DNA of 64,000 bases. Source: Raphanus sativus (taxonomy: Eukaryota > Streptophyta > Magnoliopsida > Brassicales > Brassicaceae). Position numbers and translations under genes: made by a program. The number at the start of each line of letters is the position of its first letter. The stretch's first letter is position 1. The stretch covers positions 39,263,848-39,327,847 of the forward strand of contig NC_079512.1 in NCBI RefSeq assembly GCF_000801105.2, given 5' to 3'. The notes under the pieces are model-generated. The model searched no databases, was not told the DNA's origin, and worked only from the letters and a program-made list of their open reading frames with translations. Below are positions 36,020-48,045 of this stretch, piece by piece.

Positions 36020-36486
36020 GTGCACCATTCAAACGTAAAGAGCGATAATACAGTGTAAGGCATGCGCCTCAGCCATCCAAATCATTATTTCCTCATCTTT
36101 TTATATCGAGCTTTTTTTATTTACCCCAACACACACTTTACTAAGGGTGGACTAATTAGTTTTCGTCGAAATAGTTATGGAAAACTTATATCTAGGTAGA
36201 TGTAGTTTTATAACAATGCATCTATCACATCCAGCTGAAAACACTATTGGTAAATGGTGATACATAATTAAGAGGAATACTCAATTTATATTCATTCCTT
36301 AACAAATTCATTATTTTTGAGAAATATTTGCCATGCATGATTTATTTGTCACTCCTAAAATTTAAAAGAACTATAGAATAAAAACATATCTTATCAAAAT
36401 TGATATGGAACAAAAGTAATATATATTCATTTTTTTTCAAACTTATCCTTTTTCAATCAATTCTTATTCAACCACTAGTTATAATC

Positions 36487-36653
36487 AGTAGCGGAGCCCA
36501 CACACGTTAACATGGGGGCAATGAACCCAAAAAGATTAAAAATTTAGTATAATTTACAGCTTAATTTATATAATGCTCCCATTCATTTTTTTTGTTTTTG
36601 CCGTCATATCTTTGCTAATACCCTCAACAATAATATTTTCTCCCTCCGCCACT
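36487..36653. mobile_element. Short non-autonomous element with direct-repeat flanks
   Basis: The ends AGTAGCGGAG and CTCCGCCACT are near-perfect inverted repeats. The 10 bases AGTTATAATC lie on both sides (36477-36486 and 36654-36663), and the match extends to 15 bp if the terminal CCACT is counted. The 167-bp body has no coding capacity. The family is unresolved: a Mutator-type MITE (9-10-bp duplication) fits, and a SINE-like retroposon (longer duplication) cannot be excluded. Confidence 0.7.
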
Positions 36654-36740
36654 AGTTATAATCTATGTGACGAGAACTAAAAATGTATCATATAAAGATG
36701 TAATCTGTAGAGTTATTATAGAATAACACATTTATTATGA

Positions 36741-37009
36741 ATTGCTATTTATTTTGATAATTTCTACTACTATATATTGCATCAATCGTAAACTTGAACA
36801 TTCCATCTGAAATGGTATATAAATGCAAAATACATTCCATCTGAAATGGTATATAAATGCAAAATTACTAATTTCGATAATTTCTACTACTATATATTGC
36901 ACAGAAACAAAACCCTTGCTATTTATTTCGATAATTTCTACTACTATATATTGCTTCAATCGTAAACTTGAACATTCCATCTGAAATGGTATATAAATGC
37001 AAAATTAAT
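36741..37009. repeat. Compound tandem repeat of two units (A and B)
   Basis: Unit A contains GATAATTTCTACTACTATAT and ends in ATTGC; it occurs three times. Unit B contains ACATTCCATCTGAAATGG followed by TATATAAATGCAAAA and also occurs three times. The order is A-B-B-A-A-B with a linker (TCAATCGTAAACTTGA) after the first and third A. The near identity of copies indicates recent unequal exchange or slippage. Confidence 0.88.
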
Positions 37010-38791
37010 AACAAAATCAATGTAATGCGATATCTCAATTTACAAAAAAAAAAGATGAAGGTAGATAATGCACCAAACCATAAACAAATGGTCCGAACTC
37101 CAAAACTGAATAAATACCCTTTTGCTTTTCTTTTCCGTTTTTCTTACTTTGCTCTACTTTTGGGCTGGACCCAGACACTGTGGTCCCCCATAAACTGGGC
37201 CTAGATTTAACCCAACGATCAAAGACATAAAACACGAATTATATTAGGATTTTGAAAATGACGATTATGGTCACAAAAGCTATGTTTATTTATACTTTTC
37301 CTTCTAATTGGAAAAAATTTCTGCTCGCATCTACATCACAAAAGGTCGACGTCGTTTATTTCCCAATATGTGATATCGAAACAAAGAATTTTTCGAAATT
37401 TAATAAACATTCTAGGCAAATTTCTTTTGTCAATTTCCTTCTATGGACCATTCTCAACGTAAAGTGAATTACTATGAGAGCATCCAAAACGAATAGATTT
37501 GTTTGCAGTAGTCTTCTACGAGCGTCAAGATTATTATTCTCATTTTTATTGAAAATATTTGCTCCTTTCTACGTTTAGACACTATGAAATCAATTTCAAC
37601 TTAAACTAAAACTAATTGATAATTTAATATATTGCACATATCTTATACATGTAATATTACATATCCTGTATCCATTTTTAGTTTCTAGTATACGAAAAGT
37701 AAATATTTTACTTTGACAACAACAGAAGAAGATATACTCTTAAGTCATCCGAGACGAGACAAGATCGAACAACTCATTTAAAGATTAGAATCATTGCCAC
37801 TACAAACTGAACATTGTGAGATAAGTAATGATCAGTTTTTATGAATACCAAAATTCTAATGTAAAATTATAGACTTTCTACTCATCGAACAGAATAATTA
37901 TTCGTCGAGAATCACTACTCGAAAGTGTTCAATCTTTTACACACGACTCGAATCCAACAACTTCGACATTATGACGCATGCTAACTATGTTGTCTCTTTC
38001 TCGATGGTGTTATTAGTCCACATATTCATATCTCACATGAGAATTCGATTCTTAGACAAGTTAGGCTCGCGAGATTGACCTACTAGAGGATGCAAAAGTA
38101 AACCATCAAATTCTCTCACATTGTAGTATTGTACTATAAATCTAACATTAAAAGGTAACATCTACACATTTGGAACCAAAATTAAACAAAACTCTGCATT
38201 TGTTTTGAACAATTTGAAGAGTCTTTCCAGTACATAGATCATTATCTTATTTTTTTTTTTACAAAATTTAGAGTATCGATGAAATAAAACATAATCAGTT
38301 TATTTATAGTCATTCTTTTATGATGATCATAACATGCTATATATATAGACGTAATAAATATATTAGATACCACATAATTGTTTGCCTCTCTGATCATCTA
38401 GCTAGCCTTTTCCCATCACATGCCATTAATGGACCTATGTGGTGCTGATAGTAACGTACAACCATGACATCTCGTGAGAGGATGTTAACACAACTAAAAC
38501 ATAAACTTGCTGTTGGTAATTTGTAATTTCATATAAGGTAACATTTTGGGCTTATATAGCTCCTTTTCCCTTCTTGCCACATTTATTTATACACATATAA
38601 TTAGCTCATTTCCATTGATCGGTCCCAAGTTTTCAATGATTGGTCAATTTTTTCTTCGTTTTGATAAGTAATATTGTGGTTCAACAAGACAAGTGAACAG
38701 GGTCCAATTAGGGCTAGCGTACGTGGTGGTATATCGCATGTTCACTATCACTTATGAGCGCATGCAAGTGAAAATACATGTCAAAACCTAA

Positions 38792-38960
38792 GACCATCGA
38801 TATTGGGAGGGCCTTAGGCCAGCTCTTAAGGGAAAAGGAGAGAGGACCAAGAAGAAAATGGAAGAAAAGCCCCTATATAAGGGCTGCCCTTATATATTTT
38901 ACGACAAAAAAAAAAAAAAAAACTAAGGACTTTTTTCTCTGCCCACTAATAATGATGCTC
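38792..38960. mobile_element. PIF/Harbinger-type MITE with TAA target duplication
   Basis: TAA lies on both sides (38789-38791, 38961-38963). The ends GACCATCGATATTGGGAGGG and the complement of the right end (GAGCATCATTATTAGTGGGC) are imperfect inverted repeats. The body (GGGCCTTAGGCCAGCTCTTA...) resembles abundant Brassicaceae Harbinger MITEs that begin GAGCATC. 169 bp, non-coding. Confidence 0.72.
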
Positions 38961-39128
38961 TAAATATACACTTGTATATGTATATTCTTTTTTGTCAATG
39001 ACGGAATATAATATTCAGAACGTATTTTGTCAAAAAAAAAAAATTTGTATCATTAAGCCCAAAGAATGTTTTTGTGTCTGTTTTTTTCCTGAGTAAACAA
39101 TAAGGTCCTTTTTGTTAACTCGTTATTC

Positions 39129-39170
39129 GAAATACTATAAGCAAGTTACAAAAAAAGAAATACTATAAGC
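39129..39170 (+). repeat. Mini A-tailed insertion with 14-bp perfect direct repeats
   Basis: GAAATACTATAAGC at 39129-39142 and 39157-39170 flank the 14-base insert AAGTTAC plus seven A. Confidence 0.8.
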
Positions 39171-40394
39171 TTGTTTATATCTATCATTAATTTTTTTGTC
39201 CTTTATACATTTTTAAGAATTTAATAATTAACTATGACATGATGGATAATAATTAAATAATTGAACGAATGGTCAAATGGTTATAATCTACTTGGAAAAT
39301 CAAATAAATGAAGGGAGGAAGGAAGTTACATCTTTATCATAAAGCTGTAGTGCCTCGGTGGGATAGAAGTAGAACAACCAAAGATAAGGAAAGAGTACTG
39401 TGGTCATTTGTCAACGTCAGCTTCTTTAAATTCGGAATTTATGATTAGCAAACGTAATTACAAAAAACGATCAAAATGGACTAGTGGATCATGCCCATTT
39501 TCATATATACGGGCCCTTAATATGCCAACTACATTTAGACCCAAATAATGATGAAGCCCCAAGTTAAAATTTGGATAGTTTGGAATACACGTGTAAGTGA
39601 AAAGAACCGGTTATCTCAACCGACAATGTTTTTAAATCAAACCGGATATGAAGCAAATGCTTTACTACGTCTGTTGTGTCAAATCTTTTTGACTTTTGAC
39701 GAATCTGATTATGGATCGAAGGATGTTAAATAAAAGAAATAGAAAAGACTGTACATTTTTTTCTTCTTATTTATAAAACTAACAAATCAAGCCTCAAGCA
39801 AACCAGGGAAGTGGAGAAATATGAACTTAATATATCTTTGCTAAATCAAATTCGTTATAAAAATAATTTTAGAAGTAATTTAGAGAATCAAATCCAGATT
39901 ATATGACAGGTATAGTCAGAACAAGTCTGGAAAGGCAGGGAGATGTGTACTCCTAACAAATCCAAAAGTACGAAACTCAATTATTAAAGAATGTAATAAT
40001 TGAGTTTTAAATCTAGCTAGTTATTTTGTTATTAGAAAGTCCACAAAAACAATATCTCGGTCTTACTTAACATCACCTATTACAATATTTTATCGTAAAT
40101 TAAGCTTATCATGACAGCTCAAGCTCGACACTAACAGTCTCTAAATTACATTATACAATACAACCCCGAAGAAAATTATATAAACTACAATCATGAATTG
40201 CACGAAATGTTTGAAGAACTGCACGAAATGTATGAAGAAAAAGTCTCACCAAATTAATTTTGTATCATATCCTACACGTAAATTTGTGTATTTATACCTA
40301 TACGAGAAAACAGATAGTTGCAACAATCTCATACCAAAAGAAAAACAATTTCCGAATTATTATCTTCTACCTTAAAAGAAATCTATCAGCTATC

Positions 40395-42819
40395 ATGGAA
40401 GATGGCTCGTCCTGTAAGAGAAACAAACCACCGTCATGGGGAACACTCGTAACAATCCTCAGCCTCGACGGCGGCGGGGTCAGAGGAATTATCGCCGGGG
40501 TCATCCTTGCTTATCTAGAAAAACAACTTCAGGTTATATCATATGTACCAGATATTCTATATAAATATATATGTAATTGTAAACTCTAGACTATCTAGAA
40601 AAACAACTTCAGGTTATATCATGTAAAAATCATAAACATGGTTATTTTAGCCCGGTTAAAATGTAATTGTAAACTCTAGACTAGATGCGATTAGTTAAAC
40701 AAATGTGAATATTTTAACATTTTCTGAAAAGATAGTAGAATGGACTATTAATTATTATATGTTTATAGGAGATCGATGGAGAAGACGTGAGGCTAGCTGA
40801 TTATTTCGACGTGGTATCAGGGACTAGTACCGGTGGTCTCATAACTGCCATGTTAACTGTACCAGGCGAGAATGGACGGCCTCAATTAGCAGCGAAAGAC
40901 ATTGTTCCTTTTTACCTTGAACATTGTCCCAAAATATTTCCACAGCCCGAGTAAGAAGTTATGCATATTAGTTACAGATTGGCAATGAGTATTAAAAATG
41001 TCAATGAGTAAGCTCTATGTTTCTTTTAACCAATTATTTTGGTAAGGAAAGCAATAAATTAAGGATATATACAATATAAAAAATAAATTACGTAGTCAAA
41101 CCAACAATAGATATTATTGCTCATTATAATAAACTTTATCAAACAAACAATAATATATGAAGGAATTATCATTGTTTCCAAAAAAAAAGAAGGATTTATC
41201 ATTATAGAATAAATGGGCCCTAACTTTTCATAGACAAGCGAATTGTTCTCTTTGTGTTTGTAACAAGATGCAAATACTCAGATCATAACATAATGATGAC
41301 GGTAACATATTTATCTGTATATACCGCTTGATTTCATTCTTCAAATGATTTTTTTTCTCTAATGAGCATATACACATTATATGATTCCATGTAGCAATTA
41401 AAAGACATTCTAAATGCAGAGGCTTGTCTGCTCTGTTACCTAAGCTTCCAAAGCTTTTGTCTGGTCCAAAGTACAGCGGAAAGTATCTGCGTAAGCTACT
41501 AACTAAGCTTCTTGGAGAGGCAAAACTTCATCAGACAGTCACAAACGTTGTCATACCTACCTTCGACATGAAGAAACTCCAACCCACCATCTTCTCCTCT
41601 TACCAGGTAATTCGCTCTCCATCTCTCTTAATAACACACATATAGCCTAGAATCTAATGGTCATGTTTCATATAGCTCAATCTAACGGTAATAGTTAAAT
41701 TTCTTTGTACCGTGTTGTTGAAGGCATTGGTTGACCCTACCTTGGATGTCAAGATATCAGACATATGCATTGGCACATCGGCTGCTCCTACTTTCTTTCC
41801 TCCTCATTACTTTTCTAATGAATATAGTCAAGGCAAGACGTCTGAGTTTCACCTCGTTGATGGGGCGGTCACGGCTAATAACCCGGTATAAAACAATCCT
41901 ATAATAATGTGAATGTTCAGTTGCAAAAAGAAAAACAATGTGAATGTTCACATATCACATTTTAAAACAAATTGAAATGGATTGAGTGTTATCAATATCT
42001 TTATCAAGATCGTTTAATTAATTATTGTGTTTTGTGTTTCTGTTTCTTATAGACTTTGGTGGCCATGACTGCTGTGACTAAGCAGATTCTGAAGCAAAAT
42101 CCTGATATGGGTAAGCTCGAGCCTTTAGGTTACGATAAGTTCCTAGTTATATCGATAGGGACAGGGACTTCAAAAAAGGAGGAGAAGTATAGCGCAAAAA
42201 AGGCTGCGAAATGGGGAATCATATCTTGGTTATATAACGATGGATCTACTCCGATATTAGACATGATCTCGGATTCAGGGCGTGACATGATCCATTTCCA
42301 TAGCTCGGTTTTGTTCAAAGCCCTACAATCAGAGGATAAGTACCTCAGAATCGACGTAAGAACCATGACACATATATATCAATATTTGCCACTGATAGTT
42401 TGTGAGTATGTGTGCGTTTAATTGTAGGATGATACACTGGAAGGAGATGTAAGTTCGATGGATCTAGCAACAAAATCTAACTTGGAGAATCTTGTGAAGA
42501 TTGGAGAGAAGGTGCTGAAAAAAAGAGTCATGCATATGAATATCGACACTGGTGTCTATGAACCTATTACTGAAAATATCACCAATGAGGAAGAACTCAA
42601 AAGGTAATCTAAAACTTTAAGAAATTCCGAATTTCCGTTTTATGTTTTTCTTGGTTTTCAAGTAATCTCATTGTTTGATGTTGATTTGTTTTTTTGGTGG
42701 GTTTTATTGTTTGATGTTTGATATCATTTTGGTAATGCAGATATGCAAAACTTCTATCTGATGAAAGAAGATTAAGGAGAATGAGAAGCAACACAATGGT
42801 TCAAGATCCATCAAACTGA
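40395..42819 (+). CDS. Patatin-related phospholipase A, copy 1 (pPLA-II group)
   Basis: Seven exons (40395-40532, 40769-40950, 41420-41606, 41724-41885, 42053-42355, 42428-42603, 42741-42819), 408 aa. It carries the patatin oxyanion-hole motif LDGGGVRG (residues 24-31), the nucleophile motif GTSTG with Ser66, and the second dyad residue Asp215 in [11 protein letters not shown]. No signal peptide is seen, so it is expected in the cytosol, where group II pPLAs deacylate membrane phospho- and galactolipids in defence, auxin and phosphate-starvation responses. It is homologous to the Arabidopsis cluster At4g37050-At4g37070; closest to the At4g37060/37070 pair and to copy 2 here. A roughly 80-bp duplication covers the end of exon 1 and its splice donor (see separate entry). 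All motifs are intact, so it is likely functional. Confidence 0.9.
40512..40680 (+). repeat. Tandem duplication of the exon 1/intron 1 junction of patatin 1
   Basis: The stretch from TATCTAGAAAAACAACTTCA and AGGTTATATCAT through ATGTAATTGTAAACTCTAGA occurs at 40512-40590 and again at 40592-40680. The second copy has an insertion in the middle. It places a second GT splice donor and the last exon 1 codons (YLEKQLQ) in the intron. Confidence 0.88.
41159..41203 (+). repeat. Mini A-tailed insertion, 15-bp direct repeats (intron of patatin 1)
   Basis: GAAGGAATTATCATT (41159-41173) and GAAGGATTTATCATT (41189-41203) flank GTTTCC followed by nine A. Confidence 0.75.
41906..41950 (+). repeat. Mini A-rich insertion, 14-bp perfect direct repeats (intron of patatin 1)
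   Basis: AATGTGAATGTTCA at 41906-41919 and 41937-41950 flank the 17-base insert GTTGCAAAAAGAAAAAC. Confidence 0.8.
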
Positions 42820-42875
42820 TCTTAAAGAAAATAATATGGGAAGACAGGGATATATGAATATGATCTTTGTGTGTG

Positions 42876-43040
42876 TTACTCGGCCATCTTTGTGTGTGTT
42901 TACTCGGCCATCTTTTGTGTGTGTTTACTTGGCCATCTTTTTGTGTGTTTTTACTCGGCCATCTTTGTGTGTTTTTACTTGGCCATCTTTTTCTGTGTTT
43001 TTATTCGGCCATCTTTGTATGTGTTTATTCGGCCATCTCT
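42876..43040 (+). repeat. Seven-copy 22-28-bp minisatellite downstream of patatin 1
   Basis: The core (C/T)(C/T)GGCCATCTTT plus TGTGTGTTTA recurs seven times with spacing of 22-28 bp (GGCCATC near 42882, 42907, 42931, 42957, 42981, 43007, 43031). It begins about 60 bp after the patatin stop codon, so it is likely in the 3' UTR or just after it. Confidence 0.9.
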
Positions 43041-43145
43041 CTTAACAGAAAACTATGCATAATGCGATTTTTGGGTTGAAAAAATTTGTTGTAAGAATCA
43101 TGACTAACTAAGCTTGAAGCAAATCAAATAAATCACTAGTCATGA

Positions 43146-44582
43146 CTAGGTAATACCCGCGCTACGCTGCGGGGTTTATTTTTTATGTTATATTTTATTA
43201 AGATTTTTTTATTTTGGTAATTTTTATTTGTTAAAAATTAGTGTTTTTATATTTTTAATAATAATTTTCAATTTTAGGATTTCTATATATTTGTTAATGT
43301 GTTGTTTTGTTGTGAAAGGTTTCTTCTTGTAAATATTTTTGTTTTGATGTTTGATATACTGTAACTTTTAAAATGTTTTTGTTCACATATTAAAAGACAT
43401 AATCCGACACTTGAAATAATATAGAGTAGAAAACGGAAGAAAAAGACATTAACATTTACATAGAGAATAGAGAAGAAATAAAAGTGGATCACGTTTTCTT
43501 GGATGTGTTTGGTTGTCCACAACAATAGTATTAGGGGAATTGATGGTCTTCTTTGTTGTTCATACTTTGGTCTTCTATTTATTTCTAGATATTTTTTTTT
43601 TAGTTTTTACTAAATTCTATTTGTATTAGATAATAATGAAGAAAATATTTCATACATGTTTCTTTGTATTGGAGAGATCGCTGAAGACATCTTTGTAAAT
43701 GGCTATCTTGATTCTAGAGTCCTTGACTATTGTTATTTTCCCTTTCGTTATGGTTTCACTCCAAATACTTTATTGCCTTTTTGCAGTAATTTGAAAGAAA
43801 ACAACATAGAGTTGTCCATCATTGAAAACATATTTTACTCTTACAAATGATTGTAAATCTTATACAAAATTATTAACTTTTAATAAATGTTCTATAAATA
43901 ACTATATAAATTTTATAATTGGTCTATTATTCTTTGCATATGACAATATATTCATTATAAAATATTTATAAACTATTACCAGTTATTTATAAACTTCTGT
44001 AAAAAGACAGACTAATATAAAATGGTTTTATAACGTGTTATAAATAATTTATTATCTTATATTAATTATTGATGAGCATTTGTAAAATGATTTATAAGTC
44101 CTTATAAAATGATTTATAAACCTTCACAAGATGAATTTGTAATCCAAATAAATGATTTTTTGAATCTTCGTAAAATAGTTTATAAATCCTTATAGATAAT
44201 TTATAAATGTTATAAATATCAAATAAAGTATCAATTTAATATAATTATGAAAAAATATTCTTCTTTGTTTACCTATAGACAATTATCAAATGATTTTATA
44301 AAACAATAATAAATAATTTATAAACCCCAAAATATTTTATTTTCATTTATAAATAATTTATAAAACTTTCTATTCACATAAAATATACAATTTATCTAGT
44401 TAATTGTATATCTTTCAATATTATTTATATTTGTTTTATTAAATATAATTTTATATGATTCTTAATTGATTATAAATATTTATAGATAATTTCATAAATA
44501 TAGCTGGAGTTCCTAGAAATTTCTGTTTTTACCTAGATAATCGCATCCCGCGGCTTAGCTGATTACCCGCGCTACGCTGCGG
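43146..44582 (-). mobile_element. Helitron-like 3' ends, two copies, minus orientation
   Basis: The 19-mer TACCCGCGCTACGCTGCGG occurs at 43154-43172 and 44564-44582. Read on the minus strand the first copy gives a GC-rich hairpin (CCCGC...GCGGG) followed by TATTAC and CTAG (43149-43146), then T: a Helitron 3' terminus. The second lacks a clear CTAGT end (it reads GTAATCAGCTAA). No coding sequence is visible. The span listed joins the two ends; the 5' ends of the elements were not found. Confidence 0.5.
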
Positions 44583-45125
44583 AATTAGTTTGTTAGTTTA
44601 ATATAATTATATTTTAAATTAAAACATTTTATGTTCTTCTAGATAACAAAGTATGTAACTAATTTGGAATATATAAATTTTTACATAATAGTTTTTATAT
44701 ATGCATTTATATTACATAAAAAATATTCATTGTAATTAGAAAATATTCTATTTCTATTTATAGTTGTTGTCAACAATGGTAAATTCATTAAGCACATAAA
44801 AATCTCTTTTTCCAAACTTAAAAGTCTCTTAACAATCAGATTTATCATATTCTCTTTTGTTTCTCAAAAATATTCCATGTATGAGATGCATTGTTATATA
44901 AGTTGCTGTTTTCCTTTAAAATTTCCATATTCAATCTTTTTACAAAAAAATATGATAACTATTTTCTATGAATGTTTTTTGAAAACATATACTACAACAA
45001 GAAATTTACAACAGTTACTATAATAGAATTTTGGATTTGTGATTTACATTGACGTAAGTTTTGGATTCTCCTCATTATTATATTTTTGGTTGCAGATTTA
45101 TAATATACTACCATGGTCGAGTAAT

Positions 45126-45168
45126 AACTTCCAAAGTTAATTTTTCTTTAAAAAGAACTTCCAAAGTT
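45126..45168. repeat. Mini insertion with 13-bp direct repeats
   Basis: AACTTCCAAAGTT at 45126-45138 and 45156-45168 flanks a 17-base T/A-rich insert. Confidence 0.65.
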
Positions 45169-45267
45169 TAATACTACGTCCTGATGTATTCAGTGGCCCG
45201 AAGCATATTTTAACAATTTGTGGCCTATCTCTACATAATTTTTTTTTGTAAACATATGTTTATTATG

Positions 45268-45317
<50 letters not shown>

Positions 45318-45847
45318 GATGAATTGTCAAAAATATAAATTATGTATCAGTTTAGAAGTCATCAATAAATGCTAAACTAAAATGACAATGAAAAAGACAG
45401 CAAAAACCACCACAATATCGAAAATCAAGACTCAAACTCAGAATGAGAAATCAGATTTATGTTTCTCTAACCATATACACTAATCATTTCTAAGGATGTG
45501 GCCCTAATTTTTTGTAAATAATTGGTGGCCTGAGGCTTAAGCTTCACGAGCTTTATAGAAGGGACGGCCCTGTGTCGACGACTTGTTCTTTTTTATCGAG
45601 TTATGGATGTGTTTCCTTTTTTTCTGATTCTTCTTGTCATTTACATGAAACTCCGGTCAGTATATTGTTTTGATTTACATCATTGTACTAAAATATTATT
45701 TTAAACAATATATTTCTCACCCGTTGATTGTAGATAATTCCAAATAATAATATAACCGTGGGATGAAATGTGTCCTGAATTCACTATTCTTATGTGTTTA
45801 CACGTTATTAGAGATGTGTAACTGTTGTGGCCTTGATTTTTAATATT

Positions 45848-45892
45848 CCATTTGGTCATTCTTTTTTTTTGTCAACCCATTGGTCATTCTTT
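45848..45892 (-). repeat. Mini A-tailed insertion with 16-bp direct repeats
   Basis: CCATTTGGTCATTCTTT (45848-45864) and CCATTGGTCATTCTTT (45877-45892) flank a T run plus GTCAAC; on the minus strand GTTGAC then A run. Confidence 0.75.
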
Positions 45893-47802
45893 CTCAAAAA
45901 AGTATAGTGAGTAGTAAGACACTTTATTTCTTATAAAAAAAATCTTAAGTCACAAAGTACTTAAAAGGAACAAATAATATCAACTTCGCAGATTCATATA
46001 AACTCACGCTTATAAATAAAGCAATCATAGACTCTTACTGATGATTATTCAGGAACATCTGTTGGAAGTCTTAGAGATAAACATAAGCTATTTTTAACAT
46101 ATTATTCAGCCATCTTTCACGATCCAAATGTCAATTTTCGTGTAACACAGCGGAGTCAAAACCCATATACATCGTCGATATCTAGTCATTGATTTTTTTC
46201 CCAAATCTTTACATTTCCACTAACGATATTTCAAGGGTCTGGTCAAAATTAGATGCAAGTCCACTTTAGCTAAATGGTAAACTCATAATCAACATAAACA
46301 GTCACAATAAGCGCTACCAGATTCAATCAAGTCTGATCGGATGGTAAAAAAAAAAAACATAATATGTGCTCAACCTTTGTTTCTTTCTCCAGACTTCCTC
46401 AGCATTGTCGCCGGAAGGTTTAATAGAGAAACATGGACGTAGAAAATCAAACAGATCCAGTGAAGTAGGTGACGCAAAAAAAAACAGTGACAACCATTTT
46501 CCTTTTAGTTGTATTGTTTCTATCGCCTTCAGTCACCTGTCATTCGATTCCATACAGGAAAAAAACTCTCTTATTTCACTGCTATCGCAACCACAAACAA
46601 AATAACAGGGCTCAATGAGACAAACCAAGCAACTTTTTGTTCCGTTAAGAACAAAAGCTATTTGTCATAATCATTGGCTTTTGCTCATCAAGAAGTGATC
46701 TCGTGTTACCTAGAAAGTGGAAAACATTTTTTTATGAGCTTTCTTTTTGTTCTTGGGGATGCCATATTTTAGGGATCTCTACAATGATGCGGTTTTGAAA
46801 AGTATCGCATAAACCCTCAGATTTTGAGTTGGATATTAAATAATTGGAGAAGAAGATGATAAGCAAAACAAACAAAAAAGAAGAAAGAGAAATAGAGAAT
46901 ATAACAAAGTCACTTATCATCCGAAGACCCATCGTAATTCTTTAAAGACTTTTGCTTTGATCTGCGTCGCCTTTAGTGACTCAGTCTTTGCTTGCATGAG
47001 AGGACAAGAGCGCTTTGGATCATCAGCAGTATTAAACACAATTTTTTGACGAAATAAAGAAGATAAAAAAACAGGTAGGACTATAACAATTTTATGATGT
47101 GTATGAATAAAATGTTTTGATTGGTACTTCAACTTTTTCATTAATTGATATGGCAACTCCACAATGCTTTAGAAATCTGATGTGTCATTCTCTTGAGAGA
47201 ACCTTGCTCTATTACTGTGTAGATTCTGATGTAGTGACACATTGTAACATTATTTATCGCTGTTTGGATTTTTTTATTGAAAATTTATAATAAAAATTGT
47301 AATACTATATATTGAATATGTTGCTATCTCCTGACATAATTGCAATGGTATATATATATATATGATTCTGGAAAACTAATTTACATTTTAATCAAATTTT
47401 TTCTCGATATGGAAAAATAAATAATATTACTACAAATGATTTCGTGGCAAGTACTAGAAAATAAGTACATTAATTATAAAACTAAAAATAATGTTGCATA
47501 TTATTAAAACTTTAGCCATTTTTCGTAATTCATGCTCATAGTTTTTCTGTAGCATTTTTATCATAATTTTGTTATACTTGTAAGAATTTATATTATCTCA
47601 AAATATGGTAATTAGTTAGTAATTTGCTATAAAATTTAGATTTCAAAATGTATAGAAATATGTTGTAAATCGTTCATGAATATTCACAAGTACAAAATAT
47701 ATCACAAATGTTTCTTAATAGTGAAAGTCATTATCTGCAATCTTCCCGAAAAAAGTCTTCCAAAAACTTGATTAATTTATTAGCTGAATAAAAAAAATTC
47801 GT

Positions 47803-47852
47803 AAATCATTATTTGGAACTCAGTTTCAAAAAAAAAATCATTATTTGGAACT
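47803..47852 (+). repeat. Mini A-tailed insertion with 18-bp perfect direct repeats
   Basis: AAATCATTATTTGGAACT at 47803-47820 and 47835-47852 flanks CAGTTTC plus an A run. Confidence 0.85.
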
Positions 47853-48000
47853 AGATTAATAAATCAATTTCAAATTATTGTAAAACATCGCCATCTGGGT
47901 AGTACATTTCAAAGTCCGGTGGACCAACCATCTAACATGGACTCACATAGACCGGATACTCACTATTTTAATTATATTTGATATTTGACTTGTTTAATAT

Positions 48001-48045
48001 GAATATTCTAAATTTGTTTTTTTTTGTCAAGAATATTCTAAATTT
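48001..48045 (-). repeat. Mini A-tailed insertion with 15-bp perfect direct repeats
   Basis: GAATATTCTAAATTT at 48001-48015 and 48031-48045 flanks GTTTTTTTTTGTCAA; on the minus strand TTGAC followed by nine A and a C. Confidence 0.85.

Larger units (their letters stand above)
33761..40394. other. 6.6-kb intergenic region with small transposons
   Basis: Between the DUF547 gene and the first patatin. Its start holds the DUF547 upstream region, with more GA-rich tracts near 33910-33970. The rest is AT-rich with no recognisable coding sequence. Named contents, listed separately: mini-insertions near 35974 and 39129, a short TSD-flanked element at 36487, a compound tandem repeat at 36741 and a Harbinger-type MITE at 38792. 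The last 300 bp resemble the region upstream of the second patatin. Confidence 0.45.

Noticed and set aside
43656..43850. 64-aa open frame in the transposon-rich region
   Set aside because: Looks protein-like for a short stretch but has no recognisable family and lies in Helitron-like debris.
45190..45575. Possible second hAT element (CAGTGGCCCGAAGC ... GGGACGGCCCTG)
   Set aside because: The ends resemble hAT termini, but the flanking 8 bp do not match and the inverted repeat is poor; too degraded to call.
46366..46605. 79-aa open frame
   Set aside because: No domain, and nearby sequence has no promoter or splice support.
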